64,000 nucleotides of DNA, taken from NCBI GenBank assembly GCA_020850415.1, contig JADZER010000024.1:62001-126000 (forward strand), read 5' to 3'. The notes below the pieces were generated by a model that saw nothing but the letters and a program-made list of their open reading frames with translations, searched no databases and was not told where the DNA came from. The number at the start of each line of letters is the position of its first letter. Position 1 is the first letter of the stretch. The stretch comes from Phycisphaerales bacterium (GTDB taxonomy: Bacteria; Planctomycetota; Phycisphaerae; Phycisphaerales; UBA1924). Positions 1-8,597 of the stretch are shown piece after piece. The position numbers and the translations under genes are program-made.

Positions 1-41
1 CAAAGACTGACGGTCAGGCCGATCCGATCAGGCCCGCCCCA

Positions 42-911
42 TCAGCCCGGCCCGATCACCCCCGCGACATCCCTCGCAAACTCCCCCGCGGCCCGGGCGA
101 TCGCCTCGCACCAGTCCCCGCCGCCCCCGGGGTACAGCACGCTCCGGCTCGCGTTGACCACCACGCCGCTCGCGCCGGCGCTACCCGCCCCCTCCCTCAC
201 GAGCGCCCGGACATCGTCCGCCGTGCCGCCCTGGGCGCCGTAGCCGGGCACCAGGAACACCTGCTCGGGCATCAGCCCGCGGAGCATCGCCCCGTCCGAG
301 GCCTTGGTCGCCCCCACCACGGCCCCCGCGTCGCTCAGGCCGCACGAACCCAGGCGCGTCCGCCCAAGCTCCCGCACATGCCCCGCCATCATGCCCGCCA
401 CCGTCGTGCCGCCGGCCAGCTCGCGGGCCTGCACCGCGTCGCTGTCGGGGTTGCTCGTCCGCACCAGGACGAAGACGCCCAGCCCGGCGTCGAGATACGG
501 CTCGACGGTCGAGGGGCCCAGGTAGGCGTTGACGGTGACGGCGTCTGCGCCCATGTGGCGCACGGCGGCGGCGTAGTGCTCCGCGGAAACCCCGATGTCG
601 CCCCGCTTGGCGTCGAGGATCACCACGAGGCCCCGCTCCCTCGCGTGCTCGACGAGGTGCTCGAGCACCGCGACCCCCGCCGAGCCGTACCGCTCGAAGC
701 ACGCCGCCTGGGGCTTGACCACCCCCACCCGCCCGGCGACCGCGTCGATGACACCCTTGCAGAACGCGCCGATGGCGCGCGCGGGCTCCCAATGCCCCGC
801 CCGGACCGACTCAGGCAAACGCTCCAACACCGGGTCAAGACCGACGCACGCCGGCGTCCCGGCGCCATCCAACGCCCGCGCCAGACGATCGATGAAGCGG
901 TCCTGCGACAT
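42..911 (-). CDS. pyrF: Orotidine 5'-phosphate decarboxylase
   Basis: This enzyme decarboxylates OMP to UMP, the last step of pyrimidine synthesis, in the cytosol. The 289-residue product has the family active-site segment LDAKRGDIG with its catalytic lysine and aspartate, and a C-terminal phosphate-binding stretch beginning VPGYGAQGG. The length fits the longer 'type 2' PyrF group. The open frame extends upstream, but ATG at 911 follows AGGGAGG at a good distance and a TAGGCT -10-like box lies further up, so the shorter start is preferred. It is divergent from the DUF971 gene, with only 40 bp between start codons. Confidence 0.95.
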   Translation of the reverse strand: MSQDRFIDRLARALDGAGTPACVGLDPVLERLPESVRAGHWEPARAIGAFCKGVIDAVAGRVGVVKPQAACFERYGSAGVAVLEHLVEHARERGLVVILDAKRGDIGVSAEHYAAAVRHMGADAVTVNAYLGPSTVEPYLDAGLGVFVLVRTSNPDSDAVQARELAGGTTVAGMMAGHVRELGRTRLGSCGLSDAGAVVGATKASDGAMLRGLMPEQVFLVPGYGAQGGTADDVRALVREGAGSAGASGVVVNASRSVLYPGGGGDWCEAIARAAGEFARDVAGVIGPG

Positions 912-934
912 CCGCACCTCCCTGGGCCCAAGCC

Positions 935-940
935 TAGCCT
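935..940. promoter_or_regulatory. Shared -10-like box between pyrF and the DUF971 gene
   Basis: TAGCCT on the plus strand reads AGGCTA on the minus strand, and the overlapping AGCCTAGCCT gives a TAGGCT box facing pyrF. One short palindromic stretch could therefore serve both divergent genes. No clear -35 is seen on either side. Confidence 0.4.
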
Positions 941-951
941 TGCCCGACGCT

Positions 952-1296
952 ATGGAACTCGCAACCACCCCCACCAGCCTCGACCTCAAGAAGGACCGCG
1001 GCCTCACCGTCCTGTGGGCCGACGGGACCACCTCCTACTACTCCATCGCCTACCTCCGACGCATGAGCCCGTCGGCCGACATGAAGCAACTCCGCGACGA
1101 AATGATGACCAACCCGCTCACCGTCCTCAACCCCAAGGGCGGCGGCACGACCGGCCCCCTCGTCGCGACCAGCGCCGAACTGGTCGGCAACTACGCCATC
1201 CAGATCACCTTCTCCGACGGCCACGCCTCGGGCATCTACTCCTGGGCCTACCTCCGGCAGATCGACCCGGCGAAGGCCGCGGGGGCCGGGGGGTGA
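952..1296 (+). CDS. DUF971 domain protein
   Basis: This 114-residue protein contains the DUF971 fold (gamma-butyrobetaine hydroxylase-like N-terminal domain). It shows the paired family features: an early L.V.WADG..S.Y....LR segment and a late Y.I.I.FSDGH.SGIYSW.YLR segment. Small stand-alone DUF971 proteins have been linked by context to iron-sulfur or redox functions, but their biochemical role is not settled. The start at 952 lies 11 nt after a TAGCCT box. The open frame continues upstream only over antisense pyrF sequence, so it was trimmed. It ends just before the repeat-rich gap ahead of recG. Confidence 0.8.
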   Translation: MELATTPTSLDLKKDRGLTVLWADGTTSYYSIAYLRRMSPSADMKQLRDEMMTNPLTVLNPKGGGTTGPLVATSAELVGNYAIQITFSDGHASGIYSWAYLRQIDPAKAAGAGG

Positions 1297-1592
1297 GGGG
1301 GTGATTGGGTGAGTGGGTGACTTGGTCATGGGAGCTGGAGGGTGGGCGATGGGGACGGGAGCAGTCGTGTGCCGCGGATCAACCCGCACCGATCGCTCGC
1401 GGGTTGGCATCGAGCGGTCGGGGCGTCGACGGCGGTCTTCGAGCTGACGAAGCGCCCCCGAAGGCGGGAGCCCATTGCTTGAGCCCGCCTCCAAGGTACT
1501 GGTCGCAACAATCACACACCCAATCACCCGCTCACCCAATCACCCAATCACCCAATCACCCAATCACCCACTCACCCACTCACCCTTCCAGC
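1297..1592. repeat. Inverted arms of 7-8-nt tandem repeats flanking 180 bp
   Basis: This 308-bp gap before recG holds two arms of the same degenerate unit in opposite orientation. The left arm (about 1297-1322) is GGTGATTGGGTGAGTGGGTGA-like and the right arm (about 1509-1586) is a run of CACCCAAT/CACCCACT units. Between them are small hairpins such as CAACCCG...CGGGTTG (about 1379-1408). The layout resembles a miniature element with terminal inverted repeats. On the minus strand the right arm is a run of GGGTGATT units, a possible G-quadruplex. I see no credible gene here. Confidence 0.6.
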
Positions 1593-1598
1593 TACCCT
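1593..1598 (+). promoter_or_regulatory. -10-like box (TACCCT), recG, leaderless spacing
   Basis: TACCCT ends 6 nt before the recG ATG, so transcription would start at or next to the start codon. No Shine-Dalgarno sequence precedes the ATG. Confidence 0.5.
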
Positions 1599-1604
1599 AG
1601 CCCC

Positions 1605-3893
1605 ATGGCGTCCCCGCCCGACCAACCCACGCCACCGGACCTCACCACGCCGATCGACAAGCTCCCCGGCGTCGGGTCAAAGCGTGCGCACGCCCTGGCC
1701 GCGCTGGGCCTGACCAACCTCGGCAAACTCGTCGCCCATCTGCCCATGCGCCACGAGTTCCAGGCCGGCGAGGCCAAGATCGCCGAGCTCACGCCCGGGC
1801 AGATCGTCAGCACGCGGGGGGACATCACCGCGACGCGCCCGGTCTTCATCGGTCGCCTCCCCCGGTTCGAGGCGGTGCTCATGGACGGGACCGGCCGGCT
1901 CGACCTCGTCTGGTTCAACCAGAACTTCCTCCGCGACAAGATCCACCCCGGCGCGCGCGTCCGCGTCCAGGGCGAGCTCAAGCGGCGCGGCGCCAAGCTC
2001 CAGCTCGCCAACCCCCGGTGGGAGCCGCTCGGCGACGACGAGCCCGCCAGCCGGCGCGAGCGCCTCCGCCCGGTGTACCCGGCCAGCGAGCGCATCAAGA
2101 GCTGGGAGATCGAGCAGACCATCGCCGGCGTGCTCGACGCCGCCACGGCCCAGATCGAGGAGCACCTGCCCGAGCCCTTCCGGCGCGAGCGGAACCTCCC
2201 CACGCTCGCCGAGGCCTACCGCATGATGCACCGGCCCGAGAGCGAGGAAGAGGTCGCCGCGGCGCACCGCCGCCTCGCGTTCGACGAGCTGCTCATGCTG
2301 CAGCTCGGGGTGTTCCTCAAGCGCGCCCACCTGCGGGGGTCCCTCCGCGCCCCGGCGCTGCGCCACTCCGCCGAGATCGACCAGCGGATCCGCGCCCGGT
2401 TCCCCTTCGCCCTGACCTCCGCCCAGGACAAGGTCGTCGCCGACATCGTCCGGGACCTCACCACGAGCGTCCCCGCCAACCGCCTCATCCAGGGCGATGT
2501 CGGCTCGGGGAAGACCGTCGTCGCCCTCTACGCGATGCTGCTGGCCGTCGCCAGCGAACACCAGGCGGCCCTCATGGCCCCCACCGAGATCCTCGCCGAG
2601 CAGCACCACGCCAACATCGCCCGCGCCCTGGGGGGCTCGAAGGTCCGCGTCGCCCTGCTCACCGGCGCCGTCACCGGGCCCGAGCGTGAGTCGGTCCTCG
2701 CCCGGCTCGCCCGGGGAGAGATCGACATCATCGTCGGCACCCACGCCCTGCTCACCGAGACCGTCGCCTTCCACAGTCTCGCCGTCGCCGTCATCGACGA
2801 GCAGCACCGCTTCGGCGTGCACCAGCGGGCGACACTCCGCGTCAAAGGTGGCACGGCTCTCCGAGCCGTGAGTGACCAATCCAGGGCACACGGCTCGGAG
2901 AGCCGTACCACCAAGAGCCGTGCCACCGGGAGCCGTGCCGCCCCGGAACCCGAGCCCTCCACCCCCCATGTCCTCGTCATGACAGCCACCCCCATCCCCC
3001 GCACACTCGGCATCACCCTCTTCGGCGATCTCGACATCTCCACCATCGACGCCCTGCCGCCCGGAAGGACCCCGATCGAGACCCGCGTCGTCACCCCCGA
3101 CCAGCGCGCCGACGCCTACGCCTTCCTCCGCGAACGCCTCGATGCCGGCGAGCAGGCATACATCGTCGTCCCCACCATCGACGATGGTGGCACGGCTCTC
3201 CGAGCCGTCAACCCGAACGAGTCCGCCCCCGGCTCGGAGAGCCATACCACCGAGTACCCCGGCTCGGAGAGCCGGGCCACCGGCAACCTCACGAATGTCC
3301 GCGCCCTCATGAAGGAGCTCGAGGCCGGGCCCCTCGCCGGCAAACGCATCGCCGCCCTCCACGGCCGCCTCAAACGCCAGACCCGAGAGCATGTCATGGA
3401 GCGCTTCCGCGCCGGTCGCATCGACGCGCTCGTCGCCACCACCGTCATCGAGGTCGGCGTCGATGTCCCCAACGCCACCGTCATGCTCGTCGAGCACGCC
3501 GACCGATTCGGACTCGCCCAGCTCCACCAGCTCCGCGGGCGCGTCGGACGCGGCGCCGCCAAGTCCCACTGCATCCTCATCGGCGAGCCCGCCACACCGA
3601 ACGCCCTCGAACGGCTCGCCGTTCTCGCAGACTCTGCCGACGGCTTCGTCATCGCCGAGAAGGACCTCGAGATCCGCGGCCCCGGAGAGCTCTTCGGCAG
3701 CCGCCAGTCCGGCGCCTCCCCCCTCCGCGTCGCCGACCTCATGCGCGACCGCGAGCTCCTGGCCATGGCCCGACGCGACGCCCGCGAATGGATCGAACGA
3801 AGCCCCGCCCTCGCCAGACCCGAGGAACGCACACTCCTGCGCCGGCTGCTCAAGGCCTACGGCGAGACGCTGGGGCTCGGAGATGTCGGGTAG
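1605..3893 (+). CDS. recG: ATP-dependent DNA helicase RecG with two in-frame palindromic insertions
   Basis: RecG remodels stalled replication forks and branched recombination intermediates. The 762-residue product has the N-terminal wedge/OB region (about 1-230), Walker A GDVGSGKT (297-304), DEQH (398-401), TATPIPRT (from 460), and the C-terminal helicase region ending in the QLRGRVGRG and GELFGSRQSG motifs. It is about 70 residues longer than usual. The excess is two inserts at about 415-446 and 528-560, both encoded by palindromic DNA and both sitting where family members vary in length. All helicase motifs are intact, so the protein is probably functional. The start at 1605 fits the -10 box just upstream. 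The longer frame only translates repeat DNA. Confidence 0.95.
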   Translation: MASPPDQPTPPDLTTPIDKLPGVGSKRAHALAALGLTNLGKLVAHLPMRHEFQAGEAKIAELTPGQIVSTRGDITATRPVFIGRLPRFEAVLMDGTGRLDLVWFNQNFLRDKIHPGARVRVQGELKRRGAKLQLANPRWEPLGDDEPASRRERLRPVYPASERIKSWEIEQTIAGVLDAATAQIEEHLPEPFRRERNLPTLAEAYRMMHRPESEEEVAAAHRRLAFDELLMLQLGVFLKRAHLRGSLRAPALRHSAEIDQRIRARFPFALTSAQDKVVADIVRDLTTSVPANRLIQGDVGSGKTVVALYAMLLAVASEHQAALMAPTEILAEQHHANIARALGGSKVRVALLTGAVTGPERESVLARLARGEIDIIVGTHALLTETVAFHSLAVAVIDEQHRFGVHQRATLRVKGGTALRAVSDQSRAHGSESRTTKSRATGSRAAPEPEPSTPHVLVMTATPIPRTLGITLFGDLDISTIDALPPGRTPIETRVVTPDQRADAYAFLRERLDAGEQAYIVVPTIDDGGTALRAVNPNESAPGSESHTTEYPGSESRATGNLTNVRALMKELEAGPLAGKRIAALHGRLKRQTREHVMERFRAGRIDALVATTVIEVGVDVPNATVMLVEHADRFGLAQLHQLRGRVGRGAAKSHCILIGEPATPNALERLAVLADSADGFVIAEKDLEIRGPGELFGSRQSGASPLRVADLMRDRELLAMARRDAREWIERSPALARPEERTLLRRLLKAYGETLGLGDVG
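2847..2942 (+). repeat. Palindromic element 1 inserted in-frame in recG
   Basis: This 96-nt stretch starts with the unit GGCACGGCTCTCCGAGCCGT (within 2847-2870). The same unit follows inverted at 2889-2912 with one change, then come two partial half-units ending AGCCGTGCC. It is read as GGTALRAV...GSESRTT... without interrupting the frame. It lies between helicase motifs II (DEQH) and III (TATPIP). Confidence 0.85.
3186..3281 (+). repeat. Palindromic element 2 inserted in-frame in recG
   Basis: A second 96-nt copy of the same family: a forward unit at 3186-3208 and inverted units at 3231-3251 and 3261-3281. It is read in the same phase as element 1, giving GGTALRAV...GSESHTT...GSESRAT. It falls in the second helicase domain, between AYIVVPTI and the ALHGRLK motif, where RecG proteins vary in length. 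Confidence 0.85.
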
Positions 3894-3918
3894 GGCCGCC
3901 CGGCCCGGATCGGACCGC

Positions 3919-4251
3919 TCAGACCGCCGCCTCGTCCTCGTCAGCGGGCTCCTCCGGCGACGCCTGTGCCAGGCCCCGGGGCTCGCCGACCTGCGTGAAC
4001 GAGCCGCAGGTGCGGCAGATCGTCCCGTACTGCCCGCTCGGGGCGTTGCCCAGCGGCTTCCCGCAGCCGTGACAGACCGGCTGCTTGAGCCGGATGGTCA
4101 TGTGGTTGACCCCCACCGCCACCGCCGCGAACGCCACACTGATCACCGGGATCACCGGCAACGCCGCCCAGCTGATCAGCGCGATCGCCGTGAACGCCAG
4201 GCCGACGGTGAACGCCAGCACGCGGAGCCTGATGCGGGACATCCAGATCAT
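3919..4251 (-). CDS. Small membrane protein with a zinc-ribbon-like tail
   Basis: I do not recognise this 110-residue protein. Two hydrophobic segments (about residues 7-50) are followed by a soluble region with C-H-G-C and C-R-T-C pairs about 18 residues apart, the pattern of a small zinc ribbon, and an acidic C-terminus (EEPADEDEAA). ATG 4251 was chosen because AGAGAG precedes it; ATG 4242 is the alternative. It converges on recG with a 25-bp gap. The next minus-strand gene upstream also joins a cysteine-pair ribbon to membrane segments, so the two may be functionally related. Confidence 0.65.
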   Translation of the reverse strand: MIWMSRIRLRVLAFTVGLAFTAIALISWAALPVIPVISVAFAAVAVGVNHMTIRLKQPVCHGCGKPLGNAPSGQYGTICRTCGSFTQVGEPRGLAQASPEEPADEDEAAV

Positions 4252-4366
4252 CACAACTCTCTTCGGCCAAAACCCGCCCGCGGATCGAGCAACCGATCGC
4301 CCGATCCTCAATTCAGGACCAGCATAGGCACTTCTTGCCCCCCTGGCCCGCCCAGCTCAGCACCGC

Positions 4367-5005
4367 TCAGCCCAGCGGCCGGTAGGCGTCGATGATCTTC
4401 CGGACCCGCTCCGGATCCGGGATGTCCGCGATCTCAATCTCGATCCCGTCCTGCCCAGAACTCGACAGCCCCAGAGTCCCCACCCTCCAGATCCGCTCCC
4501 AGAACGACTGGGTCACCTGCACATTCCGGATGTTGTCGTGAACCACCTCGCTCGTCGCCTTGCTCAGCAGCCCCTTGCGGTGCACCGTCCGCTTGTTCGT
4601 GATCTCCAGCGCCGCCGAGAGCGTCTTGATCTTCCAGACCCCCAGCGAGCCCACGGCCACCAGCGCAACCAACCCGCCCGCCACCGCCGCGACGATGGGA
4701 AACCCCGCCGCGCTCGTCAGCAACCCGAACACCACCCCCGCCAACCCCGCCACCAGCGCGACAAGATGGGCAAAGAAGACCAGCGGCCTGGCCCGGACCA
4801 TCGCCGGACGGACAAGCAGCACCGCCTGCTCCGGCCCGTGGTCGGGCGGCAGGCCCAGCGCGTCGGTCCTCGACGCCCGGGAGGGATCCGGGGCGTCCGG
4901 CATCAGGTTGATATCGCCGCAGGCCTCGCAGGCGACCTTCTGGCCGCCCAGCTCGTCCCCGACCTGGATTATCTTGTTGCAGTTGTCGCAGGCTTTCCGG
5001 ACCAC
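4367..5005 (-). CDS. Membrane protein with zinc ribbon and bacterial PH (bPH2) domain
   Basis: The 212-residue product begins with a ribbon of two cysteine pairs (CDNC and CEAC, about residues 6-32). Two hydrophobic segments follow (about 75-125). The C-terminal domain (about 130-210) reads as a YdbT/DUF304-type PH domain: ITNKRTVHRKGLLSK followed by a strand-rich region ending in IPDPERVRKII. Such domains are membrane-associated and of unclear ligand. The start is GTG at 5005 with GGGAGGG 6 nt upstream. The function cannot be assigned beyond this. Confidence 0.75.
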   Translation of the reverse strand: MVRKACDNCNKIIQVGDELGGQKVACEACGDINLMPDAPDPSRASRTDALGLPPDHGPEQAVLLVRPAMVRARPLVFFAHLVALVAGLAGVVFGLLTSAAGFPIVAAVAGGLVALVAVGSLGVWKIKTLSAALEITNKRTVHRKGLLSKATSEVVHDNIRNVQVTQSFWERIWRVGTLGLSSSGQDGIEIEIADIPDPERVRKIIDAYRPLG

Positions 5006-5138
5006 AGATACCCTCCCCGATTTGCCTCGGTGCCGCCGGGCTCTCGCCCGTCCGGCCCAGGCCTTGTTGGCCCCCGCGCCCCGCCGGTTCCGCCTAGCCG
5101 ACCACCCGGAAACCGCCGGGCGCTTTGCAGAGCCTAGC

Positions 5139-5144
5139 TATAGT
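5139..5144 (+). promoter_or_regulatory. -10-like box (TATAGT), glycosyltransferase operon
   Basis: TATAGT ends 7 nt before ATG 5152, placing the predicted transcript start at the start codon of the first glycosyltransferase gene. No ribosome binding site is visible. Confidence 0.5.
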
Positions 5145-5151
5145 CGATCGC

Positions 5152-6909
5152 ATGCGGATCGTGCTGGTCAACTGGGCCCACCTCTGGGACGGCGCCTCCT
5201 ACGGCGGGGGGGTCAACGGCTACTGCCAGGCCCTCGCCCTCGAGCTCGTCGCCAGGGGCCACGAGGTCGCAAGCCTCTGCTCCGGCGTCACTTACACACC
5301 GGGACCGGTCGAGGGCTCCCTCGGCCCCTGCGAGGTCCGCCGCCACGACGACTGGCTCGGCGTCCGGATCTTCGAGGTCATCAACAGCCCCGTCCTCGCC
5401 CCCTCACTTCTCCAGTTCGCCGACCCCGCCGGTGAGACCTCCTGCCCGGAGCTGGAGGCCGTCGTCCGCGCCCTCCTCGCCCAACTCGCCCCCGACATCG
5501 TCCACTTCCACAACATCGAGGGGTTCAGCGCCGGCTGCCTCGACGCCGCCCGCGAGCCCGCCGAGGGCTGGCCCGGCGCCAAGGTGCTCTACAGCCTCCA
5601 CAACTACCACACGATTTGCCCGCAGGTCTACCTCATGCACGCCCACCACGAGCCCTGCTTCGACGCCGCGGGCGGGCTGCGCTGCGCCACCTGCATCGAG
5701 CGGACCGACCCGGCGGCCGAGAAGCTCGAGCGGGCCGCCCGCTATGTCAAGAACTACCAGGAACGCCACCCCGAGTCCCGCACCCACCCGGCGCCGCCCC
5801 CCCCGGCGCCGTCCGTCGCCCGCACCCTCCTGACCGAGGTCAAGCGGTATGCCAAGGGCCAGCCCGTGCGCCCGGCCCCCCCGACGCCGCCCACCCCCGC
5901 GCCCATCGGCCCGCCGGGCCGGGCCGTCGAGAGCCCGCGCGATGTGACGCACCCGCGCCCCGTGCCCCGCGACGACGAACGGCGCGGCCAGGCGCGGAGC
6001 CTCACCGAGAAAGAGTGCAACGGCTTCGTCCCCCGCCCCCTCGACCCCGCCTGGCGCCCCCTGACCAACGAGATCCGCCCCGAGCCCGTCCCTCGCGAGG
6101 TCAACGACTACGGGCGCCGCCGCGAAGCCATGATCGCCATGCTCAACCGCTGCGACCGCGTGCTCGCCGTCTCGGACTTCGTCCGCGAGAAGTTCCTCTC
6201 CATGGGCCTTGAAGGCCCGCGGGCCCGCACCCTCCCGATCGGGTCGCGCATCAACTCCATGGTCGCCGCCAACCGCGAGCTGGTCTTCGCCCCCGAGCCC
6301 TTCGCCGAGAACCCCAAGCGACCGATCCGCCTGTTCTTCCTCGGGTACAACAACCACTACAAGGGGCTGCATGTCCTGGCCGACGCGCTCGAGCTGCTGA
6401 CGCCCGAGTACCTCCGCCGCCTGGACCTGTTCATCCACGCCCACAACGGCGAGTCCATCCGCTGGCGGTTCGAGCGACTCCGCCCACGCCTCGCCGCCCT
6501 CACCTACCAGTACGCCTACGACTACTCCGACATCCCCTGGCTCCTCGGCGGGCGCGACCTCGTCGTCGTCCCCAGCGTCTGGTGGGACAACGCTCCGCAG
6601 ACCGTCTTCGAGGCCTTCGGCTGCGCCGTCCCCGTCCTCGGCGCCGAACTCGGCGGGATACCCGACTTCGTCAAGCACGGCCACAACGGCCTGCTCTTCC
6701 GCGGCAACGACCGCTACGACCTCGCCCGACGCCTGGTCGAGTGCGCCAAAGACCCCACCCTGCTCGACCGCCTGCGGGCCAATGTCACGCCGCCCAAGCC
6801 CATCGAAGACCACGCCGCCGAGGTCGAAACGCTCTACCGCGACCTGCTATCCTCCGGGCCCGGACGCGGGTGTTCGCCCGCGACCCATTCGATCGGAGCG
6901 CAGGCGTGA
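5152..6909 (+). CDS. Family 4-type glycosyltransferase (first of three coupled genes)
   Basis: This 585-residue cytosolic enzyme probably transfers a sugar from a nucleotide donor to a cell-surface glycan. The N-terminal Rossmann domain (about 1-190) starts MRIVLVNWAH and contains a Cys/His-rich segment (HNYHTICPQ, then C...C..C). A Pro/Arg-rich low-complexity insert spans about 210-300. The C-terminal domain (about 385-570) has the donor-site motif FEAFGCAVPVLG...GG in a retaining GT4 arrangement. The stop overlaps the next start (GTGA), so the three genes are translationally coupled. Donor and acceptor cannot be told from sequence. Confidence 0.85.
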   Translation: MRIVLVNWAHLWDGASYGGGVNGYCQALALELVARGHEVASLCSGVTYTPGPVEGSLGPCEVRRHDDWLGVRIFEVINSPVLAPSLLQFADPAGETSCPELEAVVRALLAQLAPDIVHFHNIEGFSAGCLDAAREPAEGWPGAKVLYSLHNYHTICPQVYLMHAHHEPCFDAAGGLRCATCIERTDPAAEKLERAARYVKNYQERHPESRTHPAPPPPAPSVARTLLTEVKRYAKGQPVRPAPPTPPTPAPIGPPGRAVESPRDVTHPRPVPRDDERRGQARSLTEKECNGFVPRPLDPAWRPLTNEIRPEPVPREVNDYGRRREAMIAMLNRCDRVLAVSDFVREKFLSMGLEGPRARTLPIGSRINSMVAANRELVFAPEPFAENPKRPIRLFFLGYNNHYKGLHVLADALELLTPEYLRRLDLFIHAHNGESIRWRFERLRPRLAALTYQYAYDYSDIPWLLGGRDLVVVPSVWWDNAPQTVFEAFGCAVPVLGAELGGIPDFVKHGHNGLLFRGNDRYDLARRLVECAKDPTLLDRLRANVTPPKPIEDHAAEVETLYRDLLSSGPGRGCSPATHSIGAQA

Positions 6910-8597
6910 CCCACGACAGCGCAGTGGCAGCAGCGAGAGGTCTGGGGGCGCCCGTGCAGGTCGAACCCAAGCCCACGGTCCGCACCCCCAATGTCGCCGT
7001 CGTCCTGGTCACCTGGAACCGCAAGGAGATGATCGCCCGGGTGCTCGAAGACCTCGCGGCACAGACCTTCCCCCCCCACCACCTCGATGTCGTCGTCTGC
7101 GACAACGCCTCGACCGACGGCACGCCCGAGCTCCTCCGCGAACGCTTCAACCCCGAGCGGATCGTCGACAACCCCACCGACCAGGCCCACAAGCCCCGGT
7201 TCCGCCCCGCCGGCCCCGGCGCAGGGCCCAACACCCTGGGCTTCCGCTCGCTCTCGATCATCCGCAACGGCGCCAACTTCGGCGGCTGCGGCGGGTTCAA
7301 CACCGACTTCGCCTTCGTCGAGCGGTTTCTCGACGGCGCCGATTCCCCCGCCCGGCCCGACTACATGTGGCTCGTCGACGACGATGTGCGCATGCCGCCG
7401 GACACCTGCGCCCGCCTCGTGCGCACCGCCGAGGCCGACCCGGCGATCGGCCTCGTCGGCACCCGCACCGTCCACATCGACAACCCCTCGGAGACGATCG
7501 AGACCACGATCTACTTCAACCCCGCGACGGGGCTGATGGACGACCACCCGCACCCCGGCCACCGGCTGGAGGCCTCGCACCGCGAGTGGGCCGGGCGCGT
7601 CGGCGGGCCCAAGGGCGTGCACGAGTACACGGGCCTCCGCGAGGTCGATGTGGTCAGCGCCTGCTCGATGCTCGCCCGCTGGTCGGCGGTCCGCGAGGTG
7701 GGTTTCTGGGACTGGCGGTACTTCATCTACTGCGACGACGCGGACTGGTGCATGCGCTTCGCCAAGGCCGGGCGCAGGGTCGTCCTCAACCTCGACGCCA
7801 CCGTGCTGCACACCCCCTGGCACTACAAGCTCACGCCCGCACGCCTCTACTACGCCCAGCGCAATGTCGTCTGGATGATGGAGAAGGTGCTGCCCGAACG
7901 CGAGCTCCGGGCCGTCGTCGCACGCCGCCTGCGCTCGCTGCTCAGGGACGCGCTGCACGCCTCGCTCATGCGCCGGCACTTCCACGCCGAGATCATCCGG
8001 CGCACCGCCTCGGACATCTGCGCCGGGCGCGCCGGCAAGCTCGACTTCGAGGGCCCGCCCGCCCAGCCGCTCGGCGAGGCCCTCGCCCACGCCCGGCTCT
8101 TCAGCGCCGACGCACGGATCGCCCTGCTCTGCCCCGATGCCCGCAGCCTCGATGCGGCCGGCGCCCTGCGCGAGCGGGCCGCCGCCGCCGCCGCCGAGCG
8201 GGGCCTCCCCGCCCCGCGCTTCGTCGAGGTCGTGCGCAACACCGTCCCCGGCGCCCACGACGCCCCCCCGCCGGGGGTCGAGCGCGTGGTGTACGCCCCG
8301 CGATGGGCCTCACGCCTCCGCCGCGCCGCGATCCTCACCGCCCGTCGACCCGACGCCGCCGTCGTCTTTGACCAGACCAACGACTTCCCGCTCTTCGCCG
8401 GGAGGTTCAACCTGCACACCGAGGCCCGGGCGACAGACCAGTGCCGCGTCGAGCGCGACACCCTCGCCGGGAGGGGCAGGTTCCTCCTCGCCTGGCTCGG
8501 CGCCGCGGCACGGTGCGCGCTCTATGTCCTGCGCCTGCGCCCATTCCGATCCGGCGAGAAGTACGGCGGGTTCCCGCGGGAGACAGTCTCGGCATGA
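6906..8597 (+). CDS. Family 2 glycosyltransferase
   Basis: This 563-residue protein has a GT-A fold. It opens with VVLVTWNRKEMI and VVCDNASTDGT, carries the metal/nucleotide motif MWLVDDDV, and has an acidic site YCDDADWCMRF in the position of the catalytic base of inverting GT2 enzymes. Together with the GGCGGFN segment this resembles the rhamnosyl/galactofuranosyl-transferase branch of GT2. The C-terminal 230 residues are not recognised. The start is GTG 6906, overlapping the upstream stop by 4 nt. The next gene also overlaps (ATGA). Confidence 0.85.
   Translation: MTHDSAVAAARGLGAPVQVEPKPTVRTPNVAVVLVTWNRKEMIARVLEDLAAQTFPPHHLDVVVCDNASTDGTPELLRERFNPERIVDNPTDQAHKPRFRPAGPGAGPNTLGFRSLSIIRNGANFGGCGGFNTDFAFVERFLDGADSPARPDYMWLVDDDVRMPPDTCARLVRTAEADPAIGLVGTRTVHIDNPSETIETTIYFNPATGLMDDHPHPGHRLEASHREWAGRVGGPKGVHEYTGLREVDVVSACSMLARWSAVREVGFWDWRYFIYCDDADWCMRFAKAGRRVVLNLDATVLHTPWHYKLTPARLYYAQRNVVWMMEKVLPERELRAVVARRLRSLLRDALHASLMRRHFHAEIIRRTASDICAGRAGKLDFEGPPAQPLGEALAHARLFSADARIALLCPDARSLDAAGALRERAAAAAAERGLPAPRFVEVVRNTVPGAHDAPPPGVERVVYAPRWASRLRRAAILTARRPDAAVVFDQTNDFPLFAGRFNLHTEARATDQCRVERDTLAGRGRFLLAWLGAAARCALYVLRLRPFRSGEKYGGFPRETVSA

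Noticed and set aside
1-41. Left-edge sequence
   Set aside because: The 41 bases before the pyrF stop codon hold no feature I can support.
1509-1586. CRISPR-like array
   Set aside because: The units are 7-8 nt with no spacers of regular size and no cas gene is near, so this is a short tandem repeat.
1677-3569. Open minus-strand frame of 630 codons over recG
   Set aside because: It is a shadow of recG, which has complete helicase motifs.
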